Assembly (NCBI GenBank): GCA_013397455.1
Contig: VYZB01000030.1
Location: forward strand, 3,467,229-3,531,228
Reading direction: 5' to 3'
Length of the DNA: 64,000 bases
From: Crotophaga sulcirostris
Lineage: Eukaryota; Chordata; Aves; Cuculiformes; Crotophagidae
Shown here: piece after piece, positions 11,483-24,273 of the stretch
Numbering within the stretch: the stretch's first letter is position 1
Layout of the letters: the number at the start of each line of letters is the position of its first letter
Program-made: the position numbers and the translations under genes
The notes under the pieces: model-generated
Told to the model about the DNA's origin: nothing
Database searches by the model: none
The model's input: the letters and a program-made list of their open reading frames with translations, nothing else

Positions 11483-14400
11483 CAATTATTCATATATGTT
11501 ATTTACATACTCATAAGTAGTAACAACATGCACATTTGATTTGCCTGAACCTTTCTAGGACAAAGACCAAGCTTCATCTTTACAACTCCTGTGCATGTAG
11601 TTCCCACAAAGTGTGACCGGTTTATTTTCTTCTTTTCAATAAGAACTTAAGCCAGAAGAGCTGTTTATTTAACTACTTCTCATTTAAGGCTGTTGCTTTT
11701 GTCAGTGAATCCCTTTAATGTAAGACTAGGGGATTTTTTTCCCAACAACAGAAGGCTGGTAATGTGTTATTGCTAGGCTTACAGCCCTTGACACTTTATA
11801 TCCACTGTTCTGGAAATTGGGCATAAATTACAATGGCGGTGTGGGACCAGAGAGGAGAATTTGAGCAAGTGATGCTCCTAGGTCTGACCTCCCTTCTGCA
11901 TCAATCATACAGAAGCCCGTGAAAAGGAGGGTCATGGCTGGATAGAGGAGTTCACACCAGGAAGTTATCACATCCTGAAACACCTTTTCCTCAAGCAATT
12001 CGTTGTCTTTTGCTCCAGCTCTCACCTTCTTGTCCTAAGGGTCATAGTGACGCCAGAGGAACATCTTGGAAGAAAAAGTGCTGTGCCGTATATGCCAGAA
12101 CGTAATGTTAGTTGAAGGGCCACATATGAATACCACAAACATCATCTTTGCTGAGCTTGGATGATGTTTTTCAGCGTGCATGCTCTCTGTGGAGACCTTT
12201 GCCTGCTGGCAAAAATCTGATTGTTGGTGTGGTGCTGGCATGGACCATGCCTCGTTTTGGACTATATATGACGCACACCAGTCAAAATACAGGTCGATGC
12301 TAGGACTGTGTTAATGGCACCTGCAGCATGGCTGAGACCCCACCTGTGAAAGGAAAGGTGTCAAAAAAGCTGGGACTGACACTAAGTCACTCTACAACCC
12401 GCAGTACGCCCAAACTCAGTCCTGGTGCTGCAGTGCCACTACTGTCATTTCTTCCATGAGATCACCTTCCAGAGAGGATTTTGGTACATGGGTGGCAATG
12501 TCAGAAAGCCTGGCTGGTCCTGATGTAAAGGTTCACTGAAGGCCAAAGACTGAGATTGTGAAGAATTACCCCTGCAGTTCTACAAGGGCACCTACCCACA
12601 TGACACAGAATTAAACCTAAGACAATGTCTATTCAAAAGTCAAACTGGCAACAGTAAAAGCTGATTGCCAGGTATTGTAGCCCTGCAGGAAAACAACTTT
12701 TTCAGTGTCTTATAAATAAATCATGCTATCCAACAATGGCATTGCATGTATATAAATAAATATTTTAAAAGTAATAATTTTTAACATAGTTAAAATTAAT
12801 CAAATTTATAGCATAACTATATTTTTTTTTATCTGAGTTGATTTTCAAAATATTTTTTTCTGTTACCTATATCTTAACTAAACACAAGTTCTCTTGCTGG
12901 CAAGTATCAGACTAGCTCAAGACAGGCCTTCAGATATGCTATGCTAATGCCTGACACTCAGGAACAGACATTTTTCGTTCTCTTCAATATGTGCATTACA
13001 AGTAGTATTTTAATTGGGCTCCCAATTCAGAAGGCTGGAATGAGCTTGTGAGTCATTTTTACAAGTTGACTCACATGCTGCAAAACTGAAGAATTTGGTG
13101 CAGGGGAAAAAATAAAAGGCAGAGGGTGGATTTCTGCACATCATCGTTGTGGGGGAAAAGGTGAGCTTTCCCCTCGTACCCAGCTGCAGCAGCATGGTGG
13201 GTTCAGCAAGTGTATTACATAGATGAAGCTTTTTTTTGTCTGTAACTGTTGAAGAAAGGATGCTCTTAGAAGGCTTTTGTTCCATGAGAACTGTCATTAA
13301 GAGATTACGTAAAGTATTGTAATTTTGAGATTCTTTTTCTTTTGGAAAAGGGACCAGTCCTAGCATCACAGGATGCCTGGTTTCAGCTGTCTCAGTGACT
13401 GCAGTTCAGCAGTTCCATTTCAAGACTGGCTAACAAATCGACAATAAGGAGACGGATCCTCCTCTCCCTTAGGCACCAACCCTGCAGGCTCAAATTGGAG
13501 ACAGCGTCAGATTAAGTTCTTTTCCCCTTGCACATCACCATTGGGGAAATATCCCACAGCTCCCACCATATCCATGTGAAAATCCTGTTGTCTCTCTGTT
13601 GTACCATCTGCATTGTTTGTGCGACCTCAGAGCCTCAAACCAGTTGCATGGATGCAAGGGATGGGAACTCAGTTAAAACAAAGCAAGTGCAATCAAATCT
13701 GTCCTTCTCTTTTTGCTGTGTTAGCTTCAAACAGTGGCAAAACCCACATTTATTTACTGAAGCAAGTATCTGTGAACTGCAATACACAGAAACTGCAGAT
13801 ATGCTGAGCAAAAGGCTTTTTTGAACTGTCACTTTTCCTGGTATAACCACATTTTAACATTTTTCTTTCCATGTCCCTAGAGGAATCCATACAATACACA
13901 AATAAAAGGCAAATTCAAAGGCAGCAGAAAATGCCAGGGTGTTTTTCACTGTCCTGAGGATAAATGCCAGAGCCCTTCTGGGACATTCAGAACATCTAGT
14001 CACTGTATCTTATTCAAGGGAAAAGCCATCTGTCCACAAACTAATCACTGGACAGATTCAGAGGCAACTGAAAATAAAAAGCTAATACAAACGTGCAGAC
14101 GAGGTTCCAGTCAGCAACTGGCCACGAAAAACAAATACATCCCATCCACAAAGCCTGGCATTTGGGTCCAGCCATTTTTCACTGAAGTCAAAAGCGGCAG
14201 GAGGATAATGTGAAGTGATCTTGAGACATAAACTTTCAAATCAATCAATATGACTATGGAAAGATGAGCATGAACCAAACCTGGATCCAAACCCCACCTA
14301 CATAAGCCAGCGACAGCAGCAGAATGGAGTATGAACAGAACCACTGAGGGTGCTACCACATGTTATTAGCAGCAGTGAAAGCCCTACTACTGTCTGTTTG

Positions 14401-15159
14401 AACATTCAATAACACCAGACAATTGACGCTTAGCTCCTGGCTGAAAGCAGCCTTCATTTTTGGTTAGAAACACACTACGCCAAGGGAAGTACTCCAAGTG
14501 ACTGATGTTCATAGCAGCCAGGATTCTATCACCAGTGAAAAGTGAAGCATCTGCCCCATGTGTGGGCCCAACTCATATATTTTTCATGAGTGTCTTCTAC
14601 GGCAAGGGACTTCATATGTGGGCTGAGATCTTTGCCAGCCTTCCTCTTGAAAAATGAAAGCCCTCTCCTGGGTCACCGCAAGCAGACTTTCCTCAAGCAC
14701 AAAGCCACAAAGCAGAAGCCTCCATAAAGGAGTTCCTCAACGATGAGATTCTGCAGTTGCTTCATTTTCTAAACCTCACTTCAGGATGCGCATGCAAATG
14801 GCAAGAGGACTTCAATTGTTTTAATTCTACACCAAATCTGCTTCCCTATTGGTGAAAATCAGAACATTAGTGTGTGCCATGTTAAATACACAATTGAATT
14901 AGACCAGTTTCAGCAACATGGAACTTGGAACAAGTTCAGCTTAGCAGTAGCTGAAACCAATCTGAAAGACTCAGGACTTCTGAGAGCTAAAATCATAATT
15001 GCTTCCTTAAAGGCATTGCTTGAATAAAATTAAATGCATTTCTCCAAAAGCCTCACTAGCATAGCAACTGATTGGCCCTTGAGGATTCCTGTAGATACTT
15101 GTCATTCAGCACGAAATCAGGTCAGCAGCTAAAATTAAACACCCACCTCTCCCCTGCAC

Positions 15160-15400
15160 CGCATGTGGAGTCATCGCTTTTAGTATTGCTCAGCCTCTGC
15201 CTCCCCAAATGGGTTCATTCTTACCACAAGCTTAAACGATGTCTTATCAAGGAACACCGATGGATACAGTCATTCCCGTTCCGAGATGAAACTGTTGGGA
15301 ATCAGACTCGCAGTCCCTTTGGCTCCATCTGCATTGATGAGCTCTCGGGCAGCGTGCCAAGGCAGTGCGCTGCCTCTTACCCTCGCCACTGTTAATCTGC
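15160..15400. promoter_or_regulatory. CpG-enriched patch, possible conserved regulatory element
   Basis: About eleven CpG dinucleotides lie within roughly 230 bases, while neighbouring kilobases are CpG-poor. The patch shows no repeat signature. Plus- and minus-strand frames of 60-107 codons cross it but are mutually overlapping and unlike any known protein. Preserved CpGs in an AT-rich intergenic stretch suggest selection or hypomethylation, as at enhancers or orphan CpG islands. This is inferred from composition. Confidence 0.3.
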
Positions 15401-16083
15401 CTGAGCCAGGCCTGCAAGCCCCACATAAACTGCAATTTCTCTTCATTAGTGTGATTCTGCCTGCATGAATCTGATAACATATGGGATATTATCATAAAAC
15501 AGCCTATTTCACCAATTCATTTTCTCCTTTATGAAGATTATGAATGTACTGCGGGTGCATTGGGCAGGATGAAACAGGATTCGACTGTACAGTTTATCTT
15601 TGATTTAGTTTCTAAAATGCAGATACTCTTTCTTTTAAGTTCACATTTCCCAATAACCCTGCGCTAACATATACAAACTGCTGACTCTCCTTCCCTGATT
15701 TCCTCTAGTTCATTATGGGGCTGATCCACACTATGTGTCACTTGCCTAGATTTAGACTTCAATGATGAACAGAGCTAGCAGATGCCACACAATGGAAAAC
15801 ATGGGAGGCACAGTAACTGTTTAGTCAACCCTAATCACTGCCACAGGCTGACTAAGCACGAACATGAAACCTGATCACAGTTTGACTACGGATTATGCAA
15901 TCCCAAACATGTGCTTTATGCCCCCTCGCTTCCTGCCTATTTCAGATAACACAAGTCTGTTGGAATGGGCAGTTTCTGCACAGCTGAATGAGCGCTTTGT
16001 CTGGGAATGATACCATGCAGGTAGACTCCAACCTGCTTCTGAGATTTATTAATTAGCCCGTGTCCCCATTTAATGAAGCCTGT

Positions 16084-16097
16084 GTGCCCTCTACTGG
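16084..16097 (-). promoter_or_regulatory. CTCF-binding motif, full consensus match
   Basis: The plus-strand sequence GTGCCCTCTACTGG is the reverse complement of a 14-base string that fits every position of the CTCF core consensus CCASYAGRKGGCRS. The motif therefore points along the minus strand, the same direction as EFL1 transcription. CTCF sites often mark domain or loop boundaries, but occupancy cannot be judged from sequence alone. Confidence 0.45.
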
Positions 16098-18433
16098 TAC
16101 ATGCATGCATTCCCAAGAACATCGATGCTCCTAAACTGAATAGCCTTGCATATAGAACTGCTGTTGCAAGCCCCTTGGACAATGTGTGCATGCTTGTCTT
16201 GGCATAATTCCACATGCAATATAGAACAAAATGAAACTAAGACCTTTATTCTAAATTGCACAGCTGTTTTTTCCTTAAAACTGTTAGGTTGGTTTTATGC
16301 CTCTGTCTTGAGGGCATTTTCTTCTAAATGGTACCATGATAACTGCACAGTGCGTGTCTCTTACAAAGGATATTTTGCATGCACTGATCCATTAAGGAGT
16401 TGGAGTAAGGGGATGTTGCAGAGGACAGAGAACACAGAAGCCTGCAGCAACCATAGACGTCAGTTTTGAGCTACTCCCAAGAAAAAAGTTCAGCTTTCCA
16501 GGATTAATCCATTATCAAAAGCTACACTAAATCCTGGCTAATGTGTATCAACTACTGAGTAAAGACACATGCAGGAGAGGTCATTTTAATAAGCAGTCCA
16601 CTCCTTAAATTGCTTCTACTGCCAAATCAAGTCAAGATTGCTAGGGATCATAACTAAGGCACCATTAACTTAAACCATCTGACAGCCTTTTCTGCAGACC
16701 CTTGTGGGTATTCGTACTACCAAACAACAATGGCAACAGCAGACCCTAGAAGAATATGGAATGGCTCTTTTTAACATGGAAGAATAAAATGTAGTGCAAA
16801 TATATATCAAATGAAGATAAATATGTCCATATACTACCAGCTGGTGCCAGTTCCCAGAGAGAAGCTGATTGTTCCCTGCAGTTAGAAGGTTCCCAGGGGG
16901 TAGGGGACATGCCCAGGTACTGCTCATACATGGGAGTAGAGCAGAGGAAAAAAATATTTTGCTGTGCAATAGATTATGACACATGCCGTGGAAGAAAACT
17001 TGAAAAAAAATACTTCCATGTCTCACTAATGGCATTTAAAACAATAACAATAACAAAAAAGGAAACAGCTGAGTGCACGGCTGACTCCTCGCCTTGGGAA
17101 GTGAGTTGGCGTACACTGATCTGTTCCTGGCAAGTGCACAGCATCACTGGCACAGGTAGCACTGTGAGAGTGTATCAAAAGGGTTAACCATTGCACATCA
17201 AAGAGAAGATGCAGACATGTATGTAATTGAAAACTGGCTGGCTCAGGGCATATTAAAAGCTGCGTAAATTTTAAACAATGGTCTTCTATGAGACTCAACT
17301 CTGAGCATTGATGTAGTGACCCGTGCCAATGAGGTTTGGTTGCAAGAGGAAGTCACTGTTTAAATGCATATCAAGGATTCCTGTCTATTCTTTCCTTTCT
17401 TTTTAAACCAAGCAGAAGCTATTGCATCAGCATGTGAGTGAAAACTGGAGTTTAACTGCTGCAGAAGACAGAAATGTCAAACAGCCTGCCAGGAATAGAA
17501 ATCAAGAGTTATGTTCAGCCTGTCTAGATGAAAGCGTACCGCAAAATGACCTATAGTGGCATCTCTCCTCTCTATTTCTGTGATTCCACTTCATTATTAA
17601 ACTCCATTCTCACTGTGGCCTCATCCAGACTAAAAGAGGTCACATCCAAACATGGAAGAAAACACAGCATTAAACACAATTTTATGCCCAATGTACTGCT
17701 ATTTCAGCTCTGTTAAAGTATCATGATCCACCCTGAGGAAGGAAGGGAAGTCAAAACACAGGTGTAGGCCGGTATTTCTTGAAAGTGCTAAAAAGCATGA
17801 GTTTCAAAGAAGAACCTGGCTGGAAAGGAGTGAGTAGGCTCACTAACCCACAGGTACTAACACATTTTGAAACGACCCATTTTACAGAGCCAGGGTGTGG
17901 CAGCTGTCCGCACCGTGTTTCTAATAACACCTGTGAGAGTGGTAAGGAACACTGTACAGTGCTGTTGCAGGTGTGAGAAGCTGTGTGTGTAGGTGAGCAG
18001 GAGATGGGTCTGGACAGACACTGCAGGCCTAGCTTTCTGCCATACACAAACACACACATGTTTTTTTTTTCCAAATCCAGACAGAAGCTTATTCATTTCT
18101 ATTTCAAGGATGCACACATTGTACTAGAGACAGAGTTTCAGTAGCAAGTATCTGTCTGTACACGCTCAGATTATTTTCCTATAGCTACTCCTGGTGGCTG
18201 GTGATGTCTCTGTTAAAGCTATGTGACTAGCAGCCACTCCACATTCATTACTGAACAGCAACAACCCCAGTTGCATAAACAATCCATCAATGGCTAAAAA
18301 CTTACTCTGGTTGTACATCCTCACTTAGTATTTAGTTGGACTAGAAGGAGACTAGAGTGTCTCCCTTTCCTCCTTCTGCTCAGAAGATACAAAGAAGACA
18401 CAAGAGCTAGGAGATTGACTCTATTTATATATA

Positions 18434-18478
18434 NNNNNNNNNNNNNNNNNNNNNNNNNNNNNNNNNNNNNNNNNNNNN
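18434..18478. other. Assembly gap (45 N)
   Basis: Forty-five undetermined bases. The gap is preceded by TA-rich sequence (TTTATATATA) and followed at once by one arm of an inverted repeat. A (TA)n/(CA)n-rich patch and a T run lie about 45-85 bases downstream. Confidence 0.99.
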
Positions 18479-18843
18479 CCTGGGCAGATGGGAAAATTCT
18501 GCCTGACTCCAGAGGCTTCTATATATACACATACACACACACTTATATATATAATTTTTTTTTCAAAACTGATGTCCTCCATCAGAAACAAGATGCTGGC
18601 CCAGGCAGACCTGTGGTCTGCCCCAGTACAGCCGTGGTGATGGAGCAGAAGGGTTGAGGGAGCAGTTGGCTCTGAGCTGCCTCAGTCCCTGCCTTTCTCT
18701 GTACAGTGCCTGCAGGCACAGGTGCTCTCCCTGCTGAAAGGTGCCTTGCCCACTGGGTGGTAGCAGCATAACTGTCAGACCAGGTTTCTGAAACTAACAG
18801 GTTAGTTTCTGGAGCTGGGCACGAATTTTCCCATCTGGCCAGG
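18479..18843. repeat. Inverted repeat flanking ~296 bp, next to the gap
   Basis: The arm at 18,479-18,512 and the reverse complement of 18,809-18,843 agree at about 30 of 35 aligned positions, including the shared block CAGATGGGAAAATTC. The interior (18,513-18,808) starts with a TA/CA-rich simple-sequence patch and is GC-richer after it. The right arm is preceded by a perfect short hairpin at 18,790-18,809 with 9-base arms (GAAACTAAC / GTTAGTTTC) and a 2-base spacer. It could be the terminal repeats of a small non-autonomous element, or an assembly artefact at the gap. I do not recognise a family. Confidence 0.6.
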
Positions 18844-19823
18844 ACTAAAAACGTGTTAGGTGGCTTTCCTGATTTCCTCCTACCATCCTTGAAGCTGAGT
18901 GCAAAGGAAGAGGAAGCAAAAGAAATAGCAGCTTTAGAAGAATGGGTTTAGGTAATGAATATCAGAAACATTATCACAACTTTCAGTCTGTGAGGACATT
19001 GGCAAAGATCTTCAAAAAATAAAATCTGGAGGTGCAGTTATGCAGAAGATTGAGGGGAGTGGCAGTGGGAGTCCAACAGACCTTGCTAGTTTGTGGGCCA
19101 CCTTAGCTCATCATTATTAATGTTCTATTCTGCTTAGCAATGGGTGAACAGTAAGATCTTGGCCGATAAAAATAACTGTGCTTCACTTCTAAAGTAGAAA
19201 GATATTTATCACTTTCCTGGATCCAGTTAATGTCTAGGAGTTCAACTCTTAAGATTAATGTTTATAAGGTTGCCTGCCTGGTCTATCTTTATTTCTCTTA
19301 CATGTCCTCATCAAGTAACAAAGAGTTATATAAGATTGGATTTTATTCTTTTAGTCAAAACAAGTATAGAAAAAAGTTCTTCATTTCCTGTGAACAGATC
19401 TGGCTCAGTGTCTTGTCATGCCTTAATCCTAAGCTTACAGTGACCTTAATGCTTGGCAGTTGTTCTTGCCTATATCTGTGCTACTACCAACCAGCAGCAA
19501 CCATAGCATTCACTGTAGAATCAATTCAAGTAAAACTTTTCTCTCATTGACATTTTACAGAAGGAAATAGGCTACGTCAAGATTTTAAGAGTAATTCCTG
19601 TACTCTGAAAGATCTTAAAGTTTAAGTGGACTGCGAGTACCCGCTAACAGTGACCCATTGATAAACCTAGAGAATGAAGTCCTGTTTCCATCCAAACAGC
19701 AGATAGCCTGCACAGTACAAGTTCTGCCACTTCCACCTCAATCTTGTTCTGACGTCATGTCTAGGACTGAGAAAGTTGCTTTAGTCTCCACATCCATTCA
19801 ATCATACTATTCTTGGAAATAGA

Positions 19824-19912
19824 TTTGTGCCTCCAGGCCTCAACCAATTCAAGATTCAGTTGTATGAAGCATTCATACCATGAGACAGTCCCTGCCCCAA
19901 AGATCCTACCAT
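19824..19912 (-). mobile_element. Ancient L3/CR1-like LINE 3' tail
   Basis: On the plus strand the segment reads as the reverse complement of the old amniote L3/CR1-like tail. It has GTGCCTCCAGGCCTCAACC, a diverged middle, and then a well-kept GAGACAGTCCCTGCCCCAAAG block near 19,882-19,902. It is the same family as the copy at 2,250, in opposite orientation. Confidence 0.55.
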
Positions 19913-21487
19913 ATAAATAGCAGTTACTGAAAGCAAAGAAAGCACAGCAAAGCATTTCTGTATCAGATCATCCACAAGGATGCTAATTATTGCCAGGATA
20001 ACTACGGTTTCATGATGTGAAAATCTTGTCTATTGGGAATCAAAACTCATAACCAGCAAAGCAGTCATCAGATGATGTTAACTATTTTTAGGCTTCTTCT
20101 GACCTTTCAGAAAGTAAGGACTGTTCAAAAAGATGATTAAAATACTAAGTAAATTATGCAGAGAGTTGAATAGTCTGAAGAAAATGTAACTTCATTTAGT
20201 CTTGCATAATGTCTTTGGTAACATGGTTAGAGTCTTTTGGTCCACAACAGTCAGATTTTCCACTGTAGAGTTAGGATGTAAGTTGGGCTGGTTATTGAGT
20301 AATAGAGAGGGCTTTCTTATTTGTGAAAACCTCTTAACCTTCAAGAGAACAAAGATTAATCAACAACATTGAAGACACTGTTGTCATGAGATCCAGTCAT
20401 AAGATTTGTAGGGACTCCTGCAGGGTTGCAATCTTTAAAACTGGTTTGGAATAAAATCTGAGAGATGGGAACACAGAGAGAAAACACTTGCAATATAAAA
20501 TCCAGCATAGTTATAAATGATGGAATTAAGGAGGTTCTGCCATTGCAGCAAAGAGATCTGGAGTGCAAAGATCAGTTGCAGTGCACAAAGCAAACACTGT
20601 GAGGTAGGAAGAAATAAAGACAAGGCCACCACATTCAGAGTTGGGTATCTAAAGCATCCAACTGGCTTTCAAAGCAAGAGCTCCTCATTTTGAAAATTAC
20701 TTCTGAAATCATTGCCTTTACCTTTAGACCGGCTTCTATTGCTCCAGGCTATTTTTGTGTTAACATGGAAGTGACATAAAGGGCTCTGTACCTTAAAGCA
20801 AGGTACCTACAAGACAAGATTTTCAAAACTGTTTGAGATTGCTGACCTCACCATACTCAACATCAAAATTTCCATTTTTAACAGGGGTAAATCTACACAG
20901 ATGCTGAGAAAGCTCTTGAAAATTGCCTCAAAGGATGTATGGTAGTATCTGAAAAGGGGTGGGCTATGGTGTTTACATGCTGTCTTAACCTGTGGCCATA
21001 CTGATCTGCTTGTGACAGTTGCATCTAAATAAATCTTAGAAGACACTTTCTAATTAAAGATGGATCAGCGAGTTTCCAAAATTCCTTTACTAGGAAAGCC
21101 GCCTCCTCTCCAGGATTGTCACATAAGGCAACCTGAGGCAGGGTGGGCTCAGCTTGTCACATTACCCTTCTCTGAGCTGCTAAGTGTATTTCATTGTGAT
21201 TTACAATAAAGTGCTTAACACTACCTGGGAGTTGGTACAGCACTGATCAAGTTTAGGAGCTGGGAAAGTATCAAACTGTGATCACGTTAGCCTCCTTAAC
21301 TCCCTACAAAATCACTACTTCTTCACTAGGCACATAAAAATCTTGAAACATCAGAGTTCTGAAACATCAGAGGCTTTGCTGCTAAATCTCTCATAACGCA
21401 GGAGAAAGGGAACAAGTAGGTAGGTGGGAACCATAAAAACGGAGCAGCTGAACTTAAAGATAACTTGGGGGCAGAAAGAGAACCAAG

Positions 21488-21600
21488 GAAAGCTGGAAGT
21501 ACTTGGGTTGTTCAGCTGATTGAAGAGCAAGTTCCTGGTGAGGGACCAATGGAAGTAGTCAAAGTGCTAAAAGGCTGGACTGGATGCAGGGGAGACCATG
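21488..21600 (+). mobile_element. Possible diverged CR1 LINE fragment
   Basis: The block GGGTTGTTCAGCTGATTGAA at about 21,505-21,524 resembles the CR1 segment that normally reads GGxTTGTTCAGCCTGGAGAA. It is followed by weaker similarity up to GGGGAGACCATG. The match is short, and the fragment lacks the diagnostic 3' end. Confidence 0.35.
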
Positions 21601-24164
21601 CTCCAGCTGGCTCTGCAGGAGCAGGCAGGTCCAGACCTGCATGTTGTGTCTGAAAGCAGCAGGAGCAGAGCAGCCAAAGCCCAAAGGTCCTGTTTTCTCA
21701 GCTACCCCTTGTTAAAATGAACATGGCAGAGGAAAGGATGCTGAAGGCAAGCAAGTGCTCTGCATGGAATGTTTTGCTGGGTTTTCCATGGGCTGTCAGC
21801 AGCTCTTTGAACACTTCAGGGCAGTCAGAAAAAAAAAAAAAAGAAAAAAGAGGAGACCAAAAACCACAGGCCAAGTTGAAGGCAAAGCAGTGAGGGTTGA
21901 GCACAAAAGCCTGCAAAGGGCATCCCTGAATAGCTGCAAATCACCAACAAAAGTGTATGAAGAATTAAGACTTGCCTTTGCAGGATCCAGTGGCAGTGGC
22001 TGGGGACACAAAGGTGCGCAGGCAGGGAAGGGAAGCAGAACCCAGGCTTTGTGCCAACCCAGATAACCAAAGGGACCGGAGGAAGGAAACCGCAAAGCTC
22101 TGCAGTAAACACAGGGATTAGGAGAGGGGTAGATGAACCAGTCACACAAAGTAACTGACCCAAAGCTCTCTTCTCATAACACAGATAAGATTTGTGTTTT
22201 AAAAATATCCAGTGCCCCCCCCTCCTCCCACTTCCTATAGATTTTATTGTTTTTTAACACTTTCTGGTTTTGGCTGGGATTGGATAAGAAGGTGGCATGA
22301 GACTGTTAGGAAATCTGCCTGTTGTCACAGTTTCTGGCCCAACCAGGGGTAGGAGGGAGATGGACTCTCAAGAGAGAATCTGTTTCCATTTAATTTCCAG
22401 GACAGTTTGCAGACTTACAAGGTCAGGGTAAGGTGCCAGACTTCTGGGTGCTGCTGAAAAAAACCTTGAGCCCTTGGAAGCTTGTTCCTTCTCTGCTGCC
22501 AGGAGAAATGTTGTAAACATAAAGGGAAGAGACTTGGGGGAACGAAGGTGTCACTGGTAGGCTACTCACATCCCATTAGGACACGCGGAGGGTTACAGCC
22601 TCCCACACCACCTTCTTTTTCAAATCATCTTTCTTCCTTTCTGAGAGGAGGTCACTGCTTTATAACAGAAGCTGCATGAGCTTATTTAAAGCATTAAGTT
22701 AGGGACAGCTCCTGGGCTGCACAGCACCAAGCAGACACTAAATACAAATGATTTCCTTAACTGTTCAGTGTTTCTTCCAGTTCTGTACTTTACACCTTCA
22801 AAAAAAAACAAATAGGAGAAACATTTATCATTGCAATTTGGGTGATGTAGGTAACATCTGGTTAAAATGCCAGAAGATGCTGGAGGATTTGCTAGGCAAG
22901 GGGCCCTGATGGGATACTCACTCACTTGCTACAATCCCCTGGGATAGCTGGGGGTGTTTTGGAGAGGCCAGAGAGGAAAAGTGTTCAGGGGCTGATGACT
23001 GAAAGGCAGGAAAAGCCTCGCTGAGAGCAAGCAGAAGTAAAAGCAAAGCCTTGTGGGAACTGTCAGCGTGGGTGTAACTTGCTAGAGGTTTGGGTTTTTT
23101 TCCCCTCCTCCCATGGTAGGGGAGCCTGCATCAGTATCGTTCTGACTTTCAGCTCTGGTCACAGCACTGTTTGTGTAACTCTTCTCCACAGACCAGTCCT
23201 GACAAAAGCTTAAAGAACTTTGTGGTGGCTCTAAGTGTCATTAAGCAAATGGGGAAACGGCGCTGAACCTGTCACTCAAGGAGTGGAGTCAGTACAGGAA
23301 TTCGTCTCGTTTTTCTTTAGCACTTCCCTTGGGATTAAATTCTCAGCCCTTTTGAACATATTTATTTTCTTTCAGCATACCAAAGAAACCACCCATTTAA
23401 AAACATTTGCTTTAAAAAAACCTGAACCCATCCGCAATCAAACACAAATCACACTTTCTGGAAGTCAGGGGAAGGAATAGCAAGGATCTGTATTTTATAT
23501 TTTGAAGGAAAGTCACCTTACCTGTAGATGCAATTCAGATCTTTATTATTTTCAGATTTTTATTCTTCTAATGGAAGAAAGTTACTTCAGTCCAACTCCT
23601 CCTGTGCTGCCAGCACCACTTTCACACCATCCAAAGGAAGCAACACCTATCCCTGCTCTCTGTTTACATAGCTGACACGTCCAAAGAATGACTGCAGCAA
23701 GATGTCCCATACCAGGCACAGAGCTTGCAAGAGACAGAAAAACAGGATATAAAAACAGCTGCTTGACTGAAGGTACATGATGGCAACACATGATGCATAA
23801 AAAAAAAATAAAATTATTAACTCCAAAATGCTTCTGAGCAAAAGTGCAAATTCAGAATGAGTATGTCTTAATGTGAGGTCCCATTGAGCTTATCAAAAGA
23901 TACTGGACAGGAATGGAATCTGTCTATCCTAATATTTTTTTTATGGAGTTTATTTAAGAACAAATATCCCACGTCCAACCTCTGAGTCCAGCAGAAATAC
24001 AAGTTGCTGAAACCACCTGTGTCTTTCAGATACAAATTATAAGGTTTGACAATTCTTCTAACAGAAAAAAACTTCTTTGTAGGCACAATCAGACCTAACA
24101 AATGTTCACATTTACACCTGCTTTCCTGTCTTGGTGATGTATTTGAAGATATTCGAAACCTTAC

Positions 24165-24273
24165 TGCATGTGGTCCTTCGCAACCTGCTGTAGGCCACCC
24201 TGCTTGAGCAGGTGGGTTGGACAAGGTGACCTCCAGAGGTTCCTTCCAACCCTGACCATCCTGTGATTCTCTG
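24165..24273 (+). mobile_element. CR1 LINE 3' end
   Basis: Typical CR1 3' terminal sequence: CAACCTGCTGTAGG, then CCCTGCTTGAGCAGGTGGGT, then TGGACAAGGTGACCTCCAGA, TTCCTTCCAACCCTGACCAT and a final TGTGATTCT. The copy is 5'-truncated as usual for CR1, and the element reads along the plus strand. Confidence 0.9.

Larger units (their letters stand above)
8743..18433. other. Intergenic stretch, no gene recognised
   Basis: No exon, tRNA or rRNA could be supported. Smaller items listed separately are a possible L3-like fragment at about 9,478-9,540, CTCF-like motifs at 11,469 and 16,084, and a CpG-enriched patch at about 15,160-15,400. A stretch around 12,040-12,620 has patchy open frames and extra CpGs but matches no family I know. 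The remaining sequence is AT-rich and appears unique. Confidence 0.5.
18844..24164. other. Intergenic stretch, no gene recognised
   Basis: No exon or RNA gene supported. It contains an old L3-like LINE tail (19,824-19,912), a possible CR1 fragment (about 21,488-21,600), a short direct repeat of TGAAACATCAGAG at 21,343 and 21,360, and A-runs such as 21,829-21,842. The 204-codon minus-strand frame ending at 23,868 runs across the following CR1 and is not a gene candidate. Confidence 0.5.

Noticed and set aside
20640..20700. Possible further L3/CR1-like fragment (TTGGGTATCTAAAG ... TTTTGAAAATTA)
   Set aside because: The resemblance is too short and diverged to separate from chance without a repeat-library search.
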